The notes: generated by a model not told the origin, from the letters alone. A DNA stretch of 64,000 nucleotides from Balneolales bacterium ANBcel1 (GCA_029688905.1 JARULB010000002.1:124001-188000), one strand, 5' to 3'. Shown: positions 16,702 through 26,711, counted from the stretch's first letter. Made by a program: numbers and translations.

Positions 16702-17466
16702 TCACGGTGATTGCTTCAGGTCGCTCAGATTAAAACGCGACCAGGGTTGTATCGAAGGGGGATGAGCTTCAAAATGGAGCAGGTCATCACGGGTCGGGTG
16801 CCGAAACGAGATCCGGCGGCAGAACAGTGCCGGATTCGTTGACGAGGAGGGAGGCGCCCCGTATTTCCGGTCGCCGTGCAGCGGCATTCCTTCGGCCGAC
16901 AACTGTGCCCGTATCTGGTGAAACCGCCCGGTTTTGAGGTGCACGGATATCAGGGTGAGGTTTCCAACGGTTTGGATCGGCCGTAAATCGAGCACCGATT
17001 TCTGCCCCTTTCCCTCATGCTGCGAAGAAACCATCGCTTTTTTCCGGTTCCGGTCCTTTTCCAGATAATGCACCAGCTCTCTCTGTTTCACTTGTGCCGA
17101 ACAGACCACAGCCAGGTAGTGTTTCTGAGGCTGGTGACTTCTGATCTGTTCGGAAAGCCGCGCCGCCGCCTTGGACGTTTTCGCCAGAACCATCACCCCG
17201 CCGGTGCCGCGGTCCAGCCGCTGTACCAGCGCCAGAAAAACATTTCCCGGTTTTTGATATTTTTCCTTCAGATGGATTTTCAGAATATTTTGCAGATCGG
17301 GATCCCGGGTCTGATCACTCTGCGACAGGAGTCCGGCCGGCTTATTGACAACAAGCAGGTGATTATCCTCAAACAGCACCTTGATTTTCCCGTACGGAGA
17401 ATCGGGATGGAGTTGAGCGGCACAAGATCCGCCGGTTTCATTATTAGTAATATCATCCATAATCAT
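16702..17466 (-). CDS. RluA-family RNA pseudouridine synthase
   Basis: About 254 residues. Converts uridine to pseudouridine in rRNA or tRNA. Catalytic Asp lies in QRLDRGTGGVMVLAK; the supporting motifs VLFEDNHLLVVNKPAGLL and LKTGRFHQIRAQL are standard for the family. There is no S4 domain, as in the short RluA/TruC-like branch. The first ATG on a sensible reading is at 17466; the frame continues to a TTG at 17496, and ATG 17460 is also possible. The target site cannot be read from the sequence. Divergent from uvrC. Confidence 0.9.
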   Translation of the reverse strand: MIMDDITNNETGGSCAAQLHPDSPYGKIKVLFEDNHLLVVNKPAGLLSQSDQTRDPDLQNILKIHLKEKYQKPGNVFLALVQRLDRGTGGVMVLAKTSKAAARLSEQIRSHQPQKHYLAVVCSAQVKQRELVHYLEKDRNRKKAMVSSQHEGKGQKSVLDLRPIQTVGNLTLISVHLKTGRFHQIRAQLSAEGMPLHGDRKYGAPPSSSTNPALFCRRISFRHPTRDDLLHFEAHPPSIQPWSRFNLSDLKQSP

Positions 17467-17652
17467 CGGTTGCGGGCTCTGAAATTTGCCATACAAGATA
17501 CACGATCATCACTAAATGAGTATAACAAACATAACACTACGAAAAGCACGAGTAACTCCTTGCCTGGCGGCAATCCGTTTTCCTGAAATCCGGAATCGTG
17601 ATATACGATATGGGGCAACTCACGAAACCAGCCATTTTGAACGGATCTGCAG

Positions 17653-19488
17653 ATGACAGAGGGGCTTAACAACAAACTGGGCAATCTGCCACCGCAACCG
17701 GGCGTCTATCTGTTCAAGGATGACCGTAACGATGTGATATACGTTGGCAAGGCCAAACGGTTGAATGCCAGGGTCAGGTCCTATTTTCAAAGCGGTGCCG
17801 ATCAGAACGGCAAGGTACGGGCATTGGTACGCAAAATCGTGGATCTGGAGGTGATCGTAACCGATTCGGAAGCGGAGGCCCTGATCCTGGAAAATACGCT
17901 GATCAAAAAACACCAGCCCCGATACAATATTCTGTACCGTGACGACAAGAGTTATCCGTACATCTGTGTAACCAACGAAGATCGTCCGCGTGTGTTTCCG
18001 ACACGGAGCATCATCCGAAACGGCAGCCGCTATTATGGTCCGTATGGCCATGTTGGCAAGATGAAACAGATGCTCGAGACTATCAGGAAAGCATTCGGAC
18101 TCTGTACGTGTGCCTGTACTTCCAGAACTGTCGACCAAAGCCGGGGGCTGCCCGGATGGGGAAAGTGCTTTGAAGATTATTTTGAAAACTGCTCGCAGGA
18201 GATCCCGGAGGAGGAGTACCGGCATAAACTGGTGCAGGTGGAGCGACTGCTGAACGGACGAACCCGGGAGCTTATCCGTGATCTGAGGCAGGAGATGGAG
18301 GAGTATTCCGATAATCTGGTGTTTGAAAAAGCCGCGGTTCTGCGTGACGGAATCCTCGCACTGGAGAAATACAGTGAGAAGATGAAAATGGTATCCAGCG
18401 ATGCCGCCGATCGTGATATCTTCGCGCTAGAGGCCGATATCGATGAAAATATCGCGTGCGGCGTGCTGTTCCAGGTGCGCGAGGGCAAACTGATCGGTAA
18501 ATATCACCGCTATCTGAAGAACATCGAGGGTAGAACCACCGGAGAGTTGATGCAGTCGTTCATGGAGGATTATTACACGAGCGATTTGAGTACGGCAGTG
18601 CCGGATGAGGTTTGCTGCAGGTATCCCGCAGACAATGATGAACCACTGTTCGAGTATCTTTGGCAGGTGAAGGGGCGGAAAGTCCCGATCATCACCCCTC
18701 AGCGCGGGGAGAAGGCACAAATGGTCCAGATGGCCGGCTCCAATGCCCGGCTGCTGCTCAAGGAGTGGCTGATTGAGAAAATGAAAGCTGACCAGGGGCG
18801 AATTCCGCATTCGATCAAGGCGCTGGAAAGGGATCTCCGCCTTCCCGTAATGCCACGACGAATCGAATGTTTTGACATATCCAATTTCCAGGGGGCCTTT
18901 ACCGTGGCTTCCATGGTCTGTTTTGTGGATGGACAACCCCGGAAAAGCGAGTACAAACGCTATCACATCAAGAGTGTCAGTGGTCCGGATGACTTTGCCT
19001 CCATGCGCGAGGTCATTTTCAGACGATACAGCCGCCTGCGTGCAGAAGGGCGGCAAATCCCGGATCTGGTGGTTATTGACGGAGGCAAGGGACAGCTTTC
19101 CAGCGCGCTGGGCGCTATTCGGGAAGCGGGAATGGAGGGGGAACTCCAGGTGATCGGTTTGGCCAAACGACTGGAGGAGGTCTTCTTCCCCGGTTCATCC
19201 GCTCCGGTCATGATTCCCAAAGCGTCGTCCAGTCTCAAGCTGCTTCAACGGGTCAGGGACGAGGCGCACCGGTTTGCCATCACATTTCATCGGGATGTGC
19301 GCAGTAAAAAAACCTTTCGCTCACAACTGCAAGACATTCCCGGAATCGGGGTCAAAACTACGGAAAAGCTGCTGCGTGAATTCGGCTCGGTGAAAGAGAT
19401 CATGGAGCAGGATAAAAGCCGGATTGCGGAAGTGGCCGGAAGCAGGGCTGCCGAAGCTATCTCGAACTATTTTCACGGTCAATCGTAA
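17653..19488 (+). CDS. uvrC: Excinuclease ABC subunit C
   Basis: 611 residues. Makes both incisions around lesions in nucleotide excision repair with UvrA and UvrB. GIY-YIG nuclease at residues about 15-95 (PGVYLFKDDRNDVIYVGKAK); UVR motif about 205-240 (FEKAAVLRDGILALEKY), which contacts UvrB; RNase H-like second nuclease domain about 380-540 (ECFDISNFQG, VVIDGGKGQLSSA); tandem helix-hairpin-helix at the end (DIPGIGVKTTEKLLREFGS). Length is normal and all motifs are intact. A 240-nt gap follows with no clear terminator. Confidence 0.97.
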   Translation: MTEGLNNKLGNLPPQPGVYLFKDDRNDVIYVGKAKRLNARVRSYFQSGADQNGKVRALVRKIVDLEVIVTDSEAEALILENTLIKKHQPRYNILYRDDKSYPYICVTNEDRPRVFPTRSIIRNGSRYYGPYGHVGKMKQMLETIRKAFGLCTCACTSRTVDQSRGLPGWGKCFEDYFENCSQEIPEEEYRHKLVQVERLLNGRTRELIRDLRQEMEEYSDNLVFEKAAVLRDGILALEKYSEKMKMVSSDAADRDIFALEADIDENIACGVLFQVREGKLIGKYHRYLKNIEGRTTGELMQSFMEDYYTSDLSTAVPDEVCCRYPADNDEPLFEYLWQVKGRKVPIITPQRGEKAQMVQMAGSNARLLLKEWLIEKMKADQGRIPHSIKALERDLRLPVMPRRIECFDISNFQGAFTVASMVCFVDGQPRKSEYKRYHIKSVSGPDDFASMREVIFRRYSRLRAEGRQIPDLVVIDGGKGQLSSALGAIREAGMEGELQVIGLAKRLEEVFFPGSSAPVMIPKASSSLKLLQRVRDEAHRFAITFHRDVRSKKTFRSQLQDIPGIGVKTTEKLLREFGSVKEIMEQDKSRIAEVAGSRAAEAISNYFHGQS

Positions 19489-19728
19489 AAAGGTTGAAAG
19501 TCGCATAGGTATAGTAACCAAACAGCCTGTAGTACAGTATAGATAAAAAAGGGCTGGGCGAAAAGTTGCGAAATGATTCAAATAGCATTATTGTTGATGA
19601 TAATGCGACCCGTTAAACATTCAACAAAACTCTATCCAGGCCTATTGCATATAAGTTACCGTTCTTAAACAAAGGACACTTTCTTTGTCGGACAATAACA
19701 CCAAAAAACTTAGCGTTTAAAGGTCTAT

Positions 19729-20358
19729 ATGATGTCGCATAAATCACATACCCCACTGCATCAGGTTGATGACCACGAACTGGTTCAACGTTATCGGAAA
19801 AATAACGACCAGGAGGCGTTCAAGCAGCTGCTCGAACGGCATCAATCCAAAATTTACTCCTATATCTACAGTATGGTGGGTAATGCAGAGACAGCCAATG
19901 ACATTTTTCAGGAGACATTTACCAAGGTCATAACCAAGATGGATGAGACCTATAATGAGCAGGGTAAATGGATTGCCTGGGTCATGCGAATCGCGCACAA
20001 TGCGACCATAGACTATCTCCGTAAAAAGAAGCGTTTTGTGGATGTGAATTCGCAAAACGATCCGGACTATGACTTTTACGACCGGCTTACGGATGAAACA
20101 CTGGATGACGCACAGGAGGTCATCGAAAAGGGGGAAGCCAAAAGCAGTTTGATGAAACACATATCCCGTCTGCCCAAAGAACAGCGGGAGGTGGTCATGC
20201 TGCGCCACTACTACGAAATGTCCTTCAAGGAGATTGCAGAGCTGACCAACGTCTCTATCAACACCGCTTTGGGCAGAATGAGATATGCTTTGATTAATCT
20301 TCGAAAAATGTTTGACAAAGAACATGGAAAAGAAACCAAACATGTCGAGCGTCGATGA
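19729..20358 (+). CDS. ECF-type RNA polymerase sigma factor
   Basis: 209 residues. Region 2: YSMVGNAETANDIFQETF, WVMRIAHNATIDYLRKKKR. Region 4: LPKEQREVVMLRHYYEMSF, then the helix-turn-helix FKEIAELTNVSINTALGRM. Start ATG 19729 or 19732. The anti-sigma gene overlaps its 3' end, so the pair is translationally coupled. Function is stress- or envelope-related by family habit; the stimulus is not evident. The leader contains TTTCTTTG but no clean TAnnTTTG promoter. Confidence 0.93.
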   Translation: MMSHKSHTPLHQVDDHELVQRYRKNNDQEAFKQLLERHQSKIYSYIYSMVGNAETANDIFQETFTKVITKMDETYNEQGKWIAWVMRIAHNATIDYLRKKKRFVDVNSQNDPDYDFYDRLTDETLDDAQEVIEKGEAKSSLMKHISRLPKEQREVVMLRHYYEMSFKEIAELTNVSINTALGRMRYALINLRKMFDKEHGKETKHVERR

Positions 20359-20944
20359 ACTTTGCGTAAAGTATGTTTTCGATGAGCTTGATCCCTCCGA
20401 AATCACGCTGGTTGAGCATGCAATGCTCGAGGATCAAAATCTGCTGATAGAGGTAGAGAGCCTCAAAAGTACCTGGAAAAAACTGAAAAAAATTCCGGAA
20501 CTGGATCCGCCGGAGAATATATCGGCGGCGATCATGGAACAGGCTCATGAGCACGCCCGTCAGCAGCAACTGTTTGGAAAAAACTGGAGCAACCCCGGAT
20601 TAATGGCAACTGCCGCAGTTGTCCTTTTCAGCCTTATTATTTCAACAGCCTACCTTCTGCCGGGGGATGAAGCGGCGGGAGAAACGGCTGCTGCAGAAAA
20701 TTCGGCTCATTCCGTAACAACCGCCGGTCAGGTTCCATCCCTGTTCGGTTCCCAGGACAGTCCTCTGATATCGTGGGAAAACCGGGCAAATATCATTTTC
20801 GTTGAATCACCCGGGAACGGCGGTCACCAAATCAGTGCAGACTCCTTATCAGGGCGGCTTCATGGCATCGATCAAAGAGGAATGGATCAGTTGATCATGA
20901 CGCAACCCGTTCAGGGAATTCAACTTACCGGGACAGACTTTTGA
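20324..20944 (+). CDS. Membrane anti-sigma factor partner of the ECF sigma gene
   Basis: About 206 residues from ATG 20324 (ATG 20342 is also possible), overlapping the sigma gene by 35 nt. Residues 1-85 are a helical cytoplasmic domain (CVKYVFDELDPSEITLVEHAML, split by chance into one hydrophobic and one acidic helix) without the CxxC zinc motif. One membrane helix at about 92-112 is followed by an Ala/Ser/Gly-rich periplasmic tail of about 90 residues with no recognised fold. Gene order, overlap and topology together make the anti-sigma call likely. Release of the sigma factor would then follow regulated proteolysis or a conformational change. Confidence 0.8.
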   Translation: MEKKPNMSSVDELCVKYVFDELDPSEITLVEHAMLEDQNLLIEVESLKSTWKKLKKIPELDPPENISAAIMEQAHEHARQQQLFGKNWSNPGLMATAAVVLFSLIISTAYLLPGDEAAGETAAAENSAHSVTTAGQVPSLFGSQDSPLISWENRANIIFVESPGNGGHQISADSLSGRLHGIDQRGMDQLIMTQPVQGIQLTGTDF

Positions 20945-21110
20945 GGCTCTTCGACCTGGTAAAGCAGAATTGAAAGTCTGTGAAAGCTGATGGAAATCCT
21001 CTCTTTCGGACTGCTACCTTTCCGATATTATCCTTACCTTTACGAATTAAAGTACCCCGGTTGCTCCGCTTTTTTTCCGCGGCCGGCCATGGATTAATCT
21101 CACATATTAT

Positions 21111-21926
21111 ATGGGAAAAGTTATCTCTGTCGCAAATCAGAAAGGTGGCGTTGGAAAAACTACAACGGCAATCAACCTTGCGGCCAGTCTAGCAGCAATT
21201 GAACACCCTACATTGCTCATTGATATCGATCCGCAAAGCAATTCCACAAGCGGTACCGGTTTCGAATACAAGGCCATCGAACACTCGATATATCAGGTTC
21301 TTGTTGAGGGGTTCAGCGCCGATGAAGCCGTCAAAAGCACAGAGATGCCGTATCTGGATGTGATACCGTCCCATATCAACCTGGTCGGCGCAGAGATAGA
21401 AATGGTGGACAGGCCCAACCGTGAGAAGATTCTGCGATCGGCCATTGAGGGGCTCAGAAGCAAATACGATTTCATTATCATCGACTGCCCGCCTTCACTC
21501 GGCCTCCTGACCATCAATGCCCTTACAGCCTCCGATTCGGTATTGATTCCGGTACAATGCGAGTACTTTGCCCTCGAAGGGCTGGGGCAGCTTCTCAACA
21601 CCATAAAAATTGTCCGGCAACACCTGAATACCGATCTGGATATCGAAGGCGTTGTGCTAACCATGTATGATACCCGAACGCGCCTGTCAAACCAGGTTGC
21701 GGATGAAGTTAAGCGCTATTTTGACAATCGGGTGTTCGAGACCGTCATCTCCCGCAACATCCGCCTTGCCGAAGCGCCAAGTTTTGGCAAGCCGGTGCTT
21801 CTCTACGATTCGGTATCCATGGGCTCCAGGAACTACCTCGCACTGGCACGTGAAATTGTGACCCGCAACAAAAAACTCTTCAAAAAAAGCCCGGTTTTTT
21901 CAACCAGCAGCAAGCAGGTATCATAG
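21111..21926 (+). CDS. parA: Chromosome partitioning ATPase ParA (Soj)
   Basis: 271 residues. Deviant Walker [17 protein letters not shown] at residues 9-24, switch [12 protein letters not shown], Walker [12 protein letters not shown]; binds DNA as an ATP dimer and moves ParB-bound origins. parB follows 22 nt later. A TACCTTTA sequence at 21035-21042, with CTG 21 nt upstream, may be a degenerate housekeeping promoter. The presence of parAB suggests the origin region may be near, but no dnaA boxes or gidA/gidB are in the window. Confidence 0.96.
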   Translation: MGKVISVANQKGGVGKTTTAINLAASLAAIEHPTLLIDIDPQSNSTSGTGFEYKAIEHSIYQVLVEGFSADEAVKSTEMPYLDVIPSHINLVGAEIEMVDRPNREKILRSAIEGLRSKYDFIIIDCPPSLGLLTINALTASDSVLIPVQCEYFALEGLGQLLNTIKIVRQHLNTDLDIEGVVLTMYDTRTRLSNQVADEVKRYFDNRVFETVISRNIRLAEAPSFGKPVLLYDSVSMGSRNYLALAREIVTRNKKLFKKSPVFSTSSKQVS

Positions 21927-21948
21927 CAAACGGTAACGCATCTCCATC

Positions 21949-22869
21949 ATGAAAAAAAAAGTATTGGGCAGAGGTCTTGGCGCATTTTTTCCGGAACACG
22001 AGCTGACAGGTTCGGAGGAAAAGAATGATGCGCGTACAGCGCCCAATGACGAACAGGCTATCAGGCAGGTTAATATTACCCTGACCATACCCGTTACGGA
22101 TATTCGCCCCAATCCGCATCAGCCCAGAGAGGATTTTGACGAGATCAAGCTTCAGGAGCTCTCCGACTCCATCCGGATGCACGGACTCATTCAGCCTATT
22201 ACCGTTCGTTTTATCGGCAGCGGCAAGTACGAGCTGATCAGTGGTGAGCGTCGCCTTCGGGCCACGAAAATGGCCGGCATCCCCAATATCCCCGCCTATA
22301 TCCGGGAAGTGGATGATGATGATATCGTAGCGTTCGCCCTGATAGAAAATGTTCAGCGGGAACAGCTGAACCCCATTGAAGTGGCGCTGGGATACAAACG
22401 GCTGCTGGAAGAGTGCAATTTTACCCAGGATCAGGTTGCAAAAAAACTGGGAAAGAACCGCTCCACAGTAACCAATATACTGCGCCTGCTGAACCTGCGG
22501 GCCCCGATTCAATCTGCGCTCAAGACCAATGCCATATCCACGGGACACGCCCGGGCGCTTATTACGGTTGAGGAACCCCGGGTGCAGGACAAGCTGCTGG
22601 ATAAAGCCATCAAAGAAGACTGGTCGGTTCGCCAGATTGAAGATGCCGTCAGAAAACTGGACCGAAAGAAAAAGCCCAGGAACACCCTGCTTCAGGAAAA
22701 AGACCAGAAGGATGTGCATCTTATGGAGCTGTCCAACCGTTTGAGAAATAAATTCAGCACCAGGGTCAGTATCAGGAAAAAGAACAAAGGCGGGGAAATC
22801 CGGTTTGAATACTACTCGGATGAAGATCTTGAACGTATCATTTCCATTCTGGAAGAATCCGAAAAATAG
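21949..22869 (+). CDS. parB: Chromosome partitioning protein ParB (Spo0J/Noc family)
   Basis: 306 residues. N-terminal CTP-binding ParB/Srx domain (IRPNPHQPREDFDE, ISGERRLRATKMAG, LIENVQREQLNPIE), central helix-turn-helix for parS (QDQVAKKLGKNRSTVTNILRLL), and a short C-terminal dimerisation part (IRFEYYSDEDLERIISIL). GERR and NVQRE, the nucleotide-binding boxes, are intact. It makes the segregation complex with ParA. I found no convincing parS site in the window. Confidence 0.96.
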   Translation: MKKKVLGRGLGAFFPEHELTGSEEKNDARTAPNDEQAIRQVNITLTIPVTDIRPNPHQPREDFDEIKLQELSDSIRMHGLIQPITVRFIGSGKYELISGERRLRATKMAGIPNIPAYIREVDDDDIVAFALIENVQREQLNPIEVALGYKRLLEECNFTQDQVAKKLGKNRSTVTNILRLLNLRAPIQSALKTNAISTGHARALITVEEPRVQDKLLDKAIKEDWSVRQIEDAVRKLDRKKKPRNTLLQEKDQKDVHLMELSNRLRNKFSTRVSIRKKNKGGEIRFEYYSDEDLERIISILEESEK

Positions 22870-22894
22870 CTCCGTACGGGAATCAGCCGGCAGT

Positions 22895-23629
22895 ATGCCT
22901 GTGTTTCTTGTGCTTGGCCTGGCCGTTTTTCTTACTGTTCTCCCGGTACTTTCGTGCGCCGAACCCCCGATTGCCTTTGAAATGCGAAATGTCGGCAGCA
23001 GTGAACGGATTCTATTAACGGCCGAATTCAGTGATGAAGTCACGTTTCAGCGGAGAATCGGCTATCAGGCCGCCGGCAGCATAAAACTGACCGCGTCATT
23101 GCGTGAAGAGCCGATTGATACCGTTCCGAACCCTTCATCTGTTCTACGAAAATCGATGATATTGCCGGGATGGGGCCAGATCACCAATGACCAAACCTGG
23201 AAGGTTCCGGTGATCTACGGCCTGTTTGCAGGTCTCACGTATTACAGTATTTCGATGAACCAAAACTACAGGGATTACCGTGCGGCATATTACAACAGCC
23301 AATATCCGGACGGTGATCAGCGTTTTGGTCCGACACCCGCTTCCATTGACCCTAACACCAATCCACAGTCGCTTCGCTTTTCCAGAAACGCATACCGCAA
23401 CCGCCGCGATCTCACCCTCATTGGAATCGCCCTTGCATACGGCCTCAACCTGGTCGATGCCTATGTCTTTGCACACATGCGGGATTTTGATGTAAGTGAT
23501 GATCTCAGCGCAAATATATATATTGTACCACCTTCAATGGACCGCTCGTCGCAAAACGCGAAGGCATTTCAATCTGCCTTCAAGGAACCGTCAGGCTTTC
23601 AGGTGACCTTGCGATTGTCACTGCCGTAA
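22895..23629 (+). CDS. DUF5683-type exported membrane protein
   Basis: 244 residues from ATG 22895, 25 nt after parB; the frame stays open back into parB, but the ATG at 22895 opens a signal-type segment (MPVFLVLGLAVFLTVLPVL). The mature part contains KSMILPGWGQITND, the W-G-Q loop typical of DUF5683, then a hydrophobic helix (PVIYGLFAGLTYYSI) and a second at about 190-205. The family commonly sits next to parB in Bacteroidota; its role is unknown. The placement here fits that pattern. Confidence 0.82.
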   Translation: MPVFLVLGLAVFLTVLPVLSCAEPPIAFEMRNVGSSERILLTAEFSDEVTFQRRIGYQAAGSIKLTASLREEPIDTVPNPSSVLRKSMILPGWGQITNDQTWKVPVIYGLFAGLTYYSISMNQNYRDYRAAYYNSQYPDGDQRFGPTPASIDPNTNPQSLRFSRNAYRNRRDLTLIGIALAYGLNLVDAYVFAHMRDFDVSDDLSANIYIVPPSMDRSSQNAKAFQSAFKEPSGFQVTLRLSLP

Positions 23630-23668
23630 TAAATTCGCTATCAATAATCCTTATCAGGAAATACACAT

Positions 23669-24361
23669 ATGGGAAACAAGAAAAAACGCATTCAGGGAAG
23701 ATATGACGCCCGTTTTGAGAAAGACGTATGGAGCGTGTTCAAGGTTATGGGCGAATTCGTGGACGGCTACGAGAAGATGTCGCATGTAGGTCCGTCGGTC
23801 TCTTTTTTCGGCTCAGCCCGTCTGCCCGAAACCCACAAATACTATCATATGGCCGTTGAAACGGCGCGCAAACTATCTGAAACAGGCTTTGGCATCATAA
23901 CCGGCGGTGGTCCGGGCATCATGGAAGCCGGCAACCGAGGGGCGGATCAGGCCGGAGGAACATCGGTCGGCCTGTGCATAACGCTTCCGGAAGAGGAACA
24001 GGGAAACAAGTACCTGAAGAAACATTACAAAATTGACTTCAACTACTTCTTCGCCCGCAAGGTGATGTTCGTAAAGTATGCGCAAGGCTTTGTCGTCTTT
24101 CCAGGCGGACTGGGTACGCTGGATGAGTTTTTTGAAGCCATGACCCTTATTCAGACCCGGAAGGTGCATCAGTTTCCCATTGTTCTGATGGGCAGCGACT
24201 TCTGGAAAGGCCTCATTGACTGGATGCAGGATACCATGGTCGCGCAAGGAACCATCAGCCCGGCCGATATGGAACTCTTTCATATTACCGACGACCCGGA
24301 CGACGCCACTTCGGTTATCTATGATTTCTATCAGAATAATCAATTGCGCCCCAATTTTTAA
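23669..24361 (+). CDS. LOG-family nucleotide 5'-monophosphate phosphoribohydrolase-like protein
   Basis: 230 residues, Rossmann-like. The two family signatures are present: GGGPGIMEAGNRGA (nucleotide binding) and FPGGLGTLDEFFEAMTLIQ (PGGxGTxxE catalytic loop). Relatives cleave cytokinin ribotides or purine and pyrimidine nucleoside monophosphates to base and ribose 5-phosphate; the bacterial role is often nucleotide salvage. A good terminator follows at 24373. Confidence 0.92.
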   Translation: MGNKKKRIQGRYDARFEKDVWSVFKVMGEFVDGYEKMSHVGPSVSFFGSARLPETHKYYHMAVETARKLSETGFGIITGGGPGIMEAGNRGADQAGGTSVGLCITLPEEEQGNKYLKKHYKIDFNYFFARKVMFVKYAQGFVVFPGGLGTLDEFFEAMTLIQTRKVHQFPIVLMGSDFWKGLIDWMQDTMVAQGTISPADMELFHITDDPDDATSVIYDFYQNNQLRPNF

Positions 24362-24372
24362 TAGGCACACTT

Positions 24373-24406
24373 GCAGAGTGCAGGACTCGATCTGCGTTTT
24401 TTTTTT
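24373..24406 (+). terminator. Intrinsic terminator after the LOG-family gene
   Basis: GCAGA (24373-24377) pairs with TCTGC (24391-24395), with GAGT/ACTC as an alternative nested stem inside, then G and ten T. Confidence 0.75.
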
Positions 24407-24530
24407 AGCAAAAAAGTGATAATATATTAAATTGTGCACCCTGACATAGTACGAAAGTGTATTCTTCCAACGTTTTTTGATCCAGGAAGAACGGAACCCT
24501 GACTTGCAAACAAAAATAAATACGTAGCCC

Positions 24531-25514
24531 ATGAAAGCCGTAAAGAGCGCTTTAGCAGTTATAACTGCCATTCTGATTTCCTTTTCTTTTGCCGGTGACG
24601 CGGAATCCCAAAGCAGAGAAGACGCCATCAATAGTTTCAATGAAGGCTTCTCTCTTTTCAATGAGCAGGGAGATTTACTTGCGGCCATCGACAAATTCAA
24701 GGAAACTATAGAAATCGCTGAACAGGTTGGACCTGAGGCAAACAACATCCGTGAACGTGCCGAGGGCCAAATTCCTCGTCTTGCATTCATGCATGCAGCA
24801 CAGCTGGTCAGGGAGCGTCAACTGGAAGAGGCCATCGGAGCATTTGAAAATGCCATCGAACTTGCCGGAGAATTTAATGATGACCAGATCGCCAGTCGTG
24901 CACGCGGCAATCTGCCTGCGCTCTATTTGAATCTGGGCAATCAGCATTTTCGAAATGAAGAAAACGAAAGAGCTCTTGAAAAGTATAATCAGGCCATTGA
25001 GCTAAACCCTTCGTATGTGAGTGCCTACTATCAGAGAGGGCTTGTGTTCCGGCGGATGGGACAGCTGGAGAATGCGATTGAAAACTTCGATATATCCATA
25101 GAGTTGGCCGATGAAGCCGGTGACCAGGAGAATGTGGAGCGTGGCCAAAGAGCGGTGCGGGATTACCTGGTTTACCGTGCATCAGAGCAGATTGAGAACG
25201 AGAATTTTAACCGTGCCCTTGATCTTCTGAACCGAGCCGCAGGCTACGGAGAGAGCGCCAGTTTGCACTATCGTTTTGCCGAGACATACAACTTCCTGGA
25301 GAGGCACAACGATGCTCTTTCAAGTGCGCAGCGTGCTCTGGAACTGGAGGATGGCAGCCGCGCCGATATGGCCAGAATCTATTTTGAAGTTGGTGTCGCC
25401 CAAAAGGGTCTTGAAAACGAGTCGGCTGCCTGTGAGGCCTTCAGAAATGCATTGTTCGGCGAGTTTCAGGCTCCCGCAGAGCACCAAATTGAACACGAGC
25501 TGAATTGCAATTGA
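24531..25514 (+). CDS. Exported TPR protein
   Basis: 327 residues. Signal peptide at 1-25 (MKAVKSALAVITAILISFSFA), then about seven TPR units: AINSFNEGFSLFNEQGD, ALEKYNQAIELNPSYVSAYYQ, RRMGQLENAIENFDISIEL and others. There is no enzymatic domain, so it is probably a periplasmic scaffold. Two in-repeat Cys lie near the end (ESAACEAF, HELNCN). The 124-nt AT-rich gap before it carries no clear promoter. Convergent with the phosphatase gene; the hairpin at 25520-25554 separates them. Confidence 0.85.
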   Translation: MKAVKSALAVITAILISFSFAGDAESQSREDAINSFNEGFSLFNEQGDLLAAIDKFKETIEIAEQVGPEANNIRERAEGQIPRLAFMHAAQLVRERQLEEAIGAFENAIELAGEFNDDQIASRARGNLPALYLNLGNQHFRNEENERALEKYNQAIELNPSYVSAYYQRGLVFRRMGQLENAIENFDISIELADEAGDQENVERGQRAVRDYLVYRASEQIENENFNRALDLLNRAAGYGESASLHYRFAETYNFLERHNDALSSAQRALELEDGSRADMARIYFEVGVAQKGLENESAACEAFRNALFGEFQAPAEHQIEHELNCN

Positions 25515-25519
25515 TGCAA

Positions 25520-25554
25520 GTGTAGCCGGTTTCTGCGAAATAAATTGGCTACAC
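25520..25554. repeat. Perfect 8-bp inverted repeat between convergent genes
   Basis: GTGTAGCC (25520-25527) and GGCTACAC (25547-25554) around 19 nt, lying between two gene ends that face each other. It may serve as a two-way 3'-end hairpin, though neither strand has a T-tract. Confidence 0.5.
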
Positions 25555-25577
25555 GACTCACTTCATTCAGGCTCGAT

Positions 25578-26711
25578 TTACTCCCGACGTCGTATTTTCC
25601 TTTGTCGCTGAATACAGGTAAAGGTGATGTCGTCTGCCAGCCTTTGGTCTCCAATAAACTCCTCCAGTGCGACATGGATTTTGTGTCGAATGGTTGATGC
25701 GTTCAGCGAACCGTACAGCTCAAACAGTTTGATGAGCCGGTAATCATCATACTGTTCATTTTGATGGTTGCGCGACTCGGTCAGGCCGTCGGTATAAAAC
25801 AGCAGATGGTCGCCCGGATCCAGTACAAGGGATATCTCCTGCAACTGTTTTCGGAATATGGTGGTACTGGCCATCCCAAGTGCCAGGCCCTGAGAACGCA
25901 GTTCGCTTACGGCATCCCGGGAGGCATCGTAAAACAGGGGGGGATTGTGACCTGCGCGGCACATTTTCACAGGGGATCCGTCAGAGGGAAACAGGGCCGC
26001 ACAGGCGGTGACAAAGGTTTTGTCTTTTTTCCCCGATTTGATGTAGTCGTTCAGATGGATAAACAGTTCGCTTGGATCAGGATCCAGTTTTTCAATAATC
26101 AGATGCACCAGAGCCTGAATCCGAACCATATATAGCGCAGCCGACAGCCCTTTGCCGGAGACATCTGCGATAATATAATAGGTGCCGCGTTCCGTTCGGA
26201 TAACATCCACATAGTCTCCGCCCACTTCGCTTGCGGTACTTGCAAAAGAGGCGAATTCAATGTCTTCGTAGCGGAAATTGGAGCCCGGCAACAGACTGAT
26301 CTGGATATCACGGGCCAGATCGATCTCTCTTTTGACATCCGACTTTTCCAACAGCTCCAGCAGCAGCAAAAGAACCAGTGCCAGAAAGGAGAGCGGAAGC
26401 ATCAGCGTGGCGATTAACCCCGAAGAGAGCATGTACAGCGCCAGGCCGCCAATCGAAAAACCGAAAGCGAGCCTGCGGGCAGGAGTCAGCCTCGAAATCA
26501 GGGAGCCGATCAGTTTGAACACCTGGACGGGACGCTGTTTCTCTTTTTTACTTCGGTCGATACCTACCGCGTCATAGTAAAGCTCCATCAGTCGCTGCGA
26601 GTCGGCCTGAAACTCTTTTCCCAGCCGCTCGGCCGTCATGCCGCGCGTATATTCGCGATAAAAAGTCCGGGTTCTGTTGAATGAACGCCGGGTTTCGTTG
26701 TCCAGACTCAT
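25578..26711 (-). CDS. Membrane-bound SpoIIE/PP2C-type serine phosphatase
   Basis: 377 residues. Residues 1-75 are helical and charged. Two membrane helices span about 82-120, and a short linker leads to a PPM-type phosphatase domain (about 145-375) with the metal ligands in place: VGGDYVDV (Asp166), ADVSGKG, AGHNPPLFY, FYTDGLTES and the final ADDITF. Relatives act on anti-anti-sigma or other phosphoproteins in partner-switching pathways; no STAS or HATPase partner gene is next to it. It is monocistronic, divergent from polA. Confidence 0.92.
   Translation of the reverse strand: MSLDNETRRSFNRTRTFYREYTRGMTAERLGKEFQADSQRLMELYYDAVGIDRSKKEKQRPVQVFKLIGSLISRLTPARRLAFGFSIGGLALYMLSSGLIATLMLPLSFLALVLLLLLELLEKSDVKREIDLARDIQISLLPGSNFRYEDIEFASFASTASEVGGDYVDVIRTERGTYYIIADVSGKGLSAALYMVRIQALVHLIIEKLDPDPSELFIHLNDYIKSGKKDKTFVTACAALFPSDGSPVKMCRAGHNPPLFYDASRDAVSELRSQGLALGMASTTIFRKQLQEISLVLDPGDHLLFYTDGLTESRNHQNEQYDDYRLIKLFELYGSLNASTIRHKIHVALEEFIGDQRLADDITFTCIQRQRKIRRRE

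Noticed and set aside
21842-21857. parS-like sequence containing CACGTGAAA near the parA 3' end
   Set aside because: Only about 10 of 16 positions match the parS consensus and the left arm is wrong; it encodes a conserved ParA segment.
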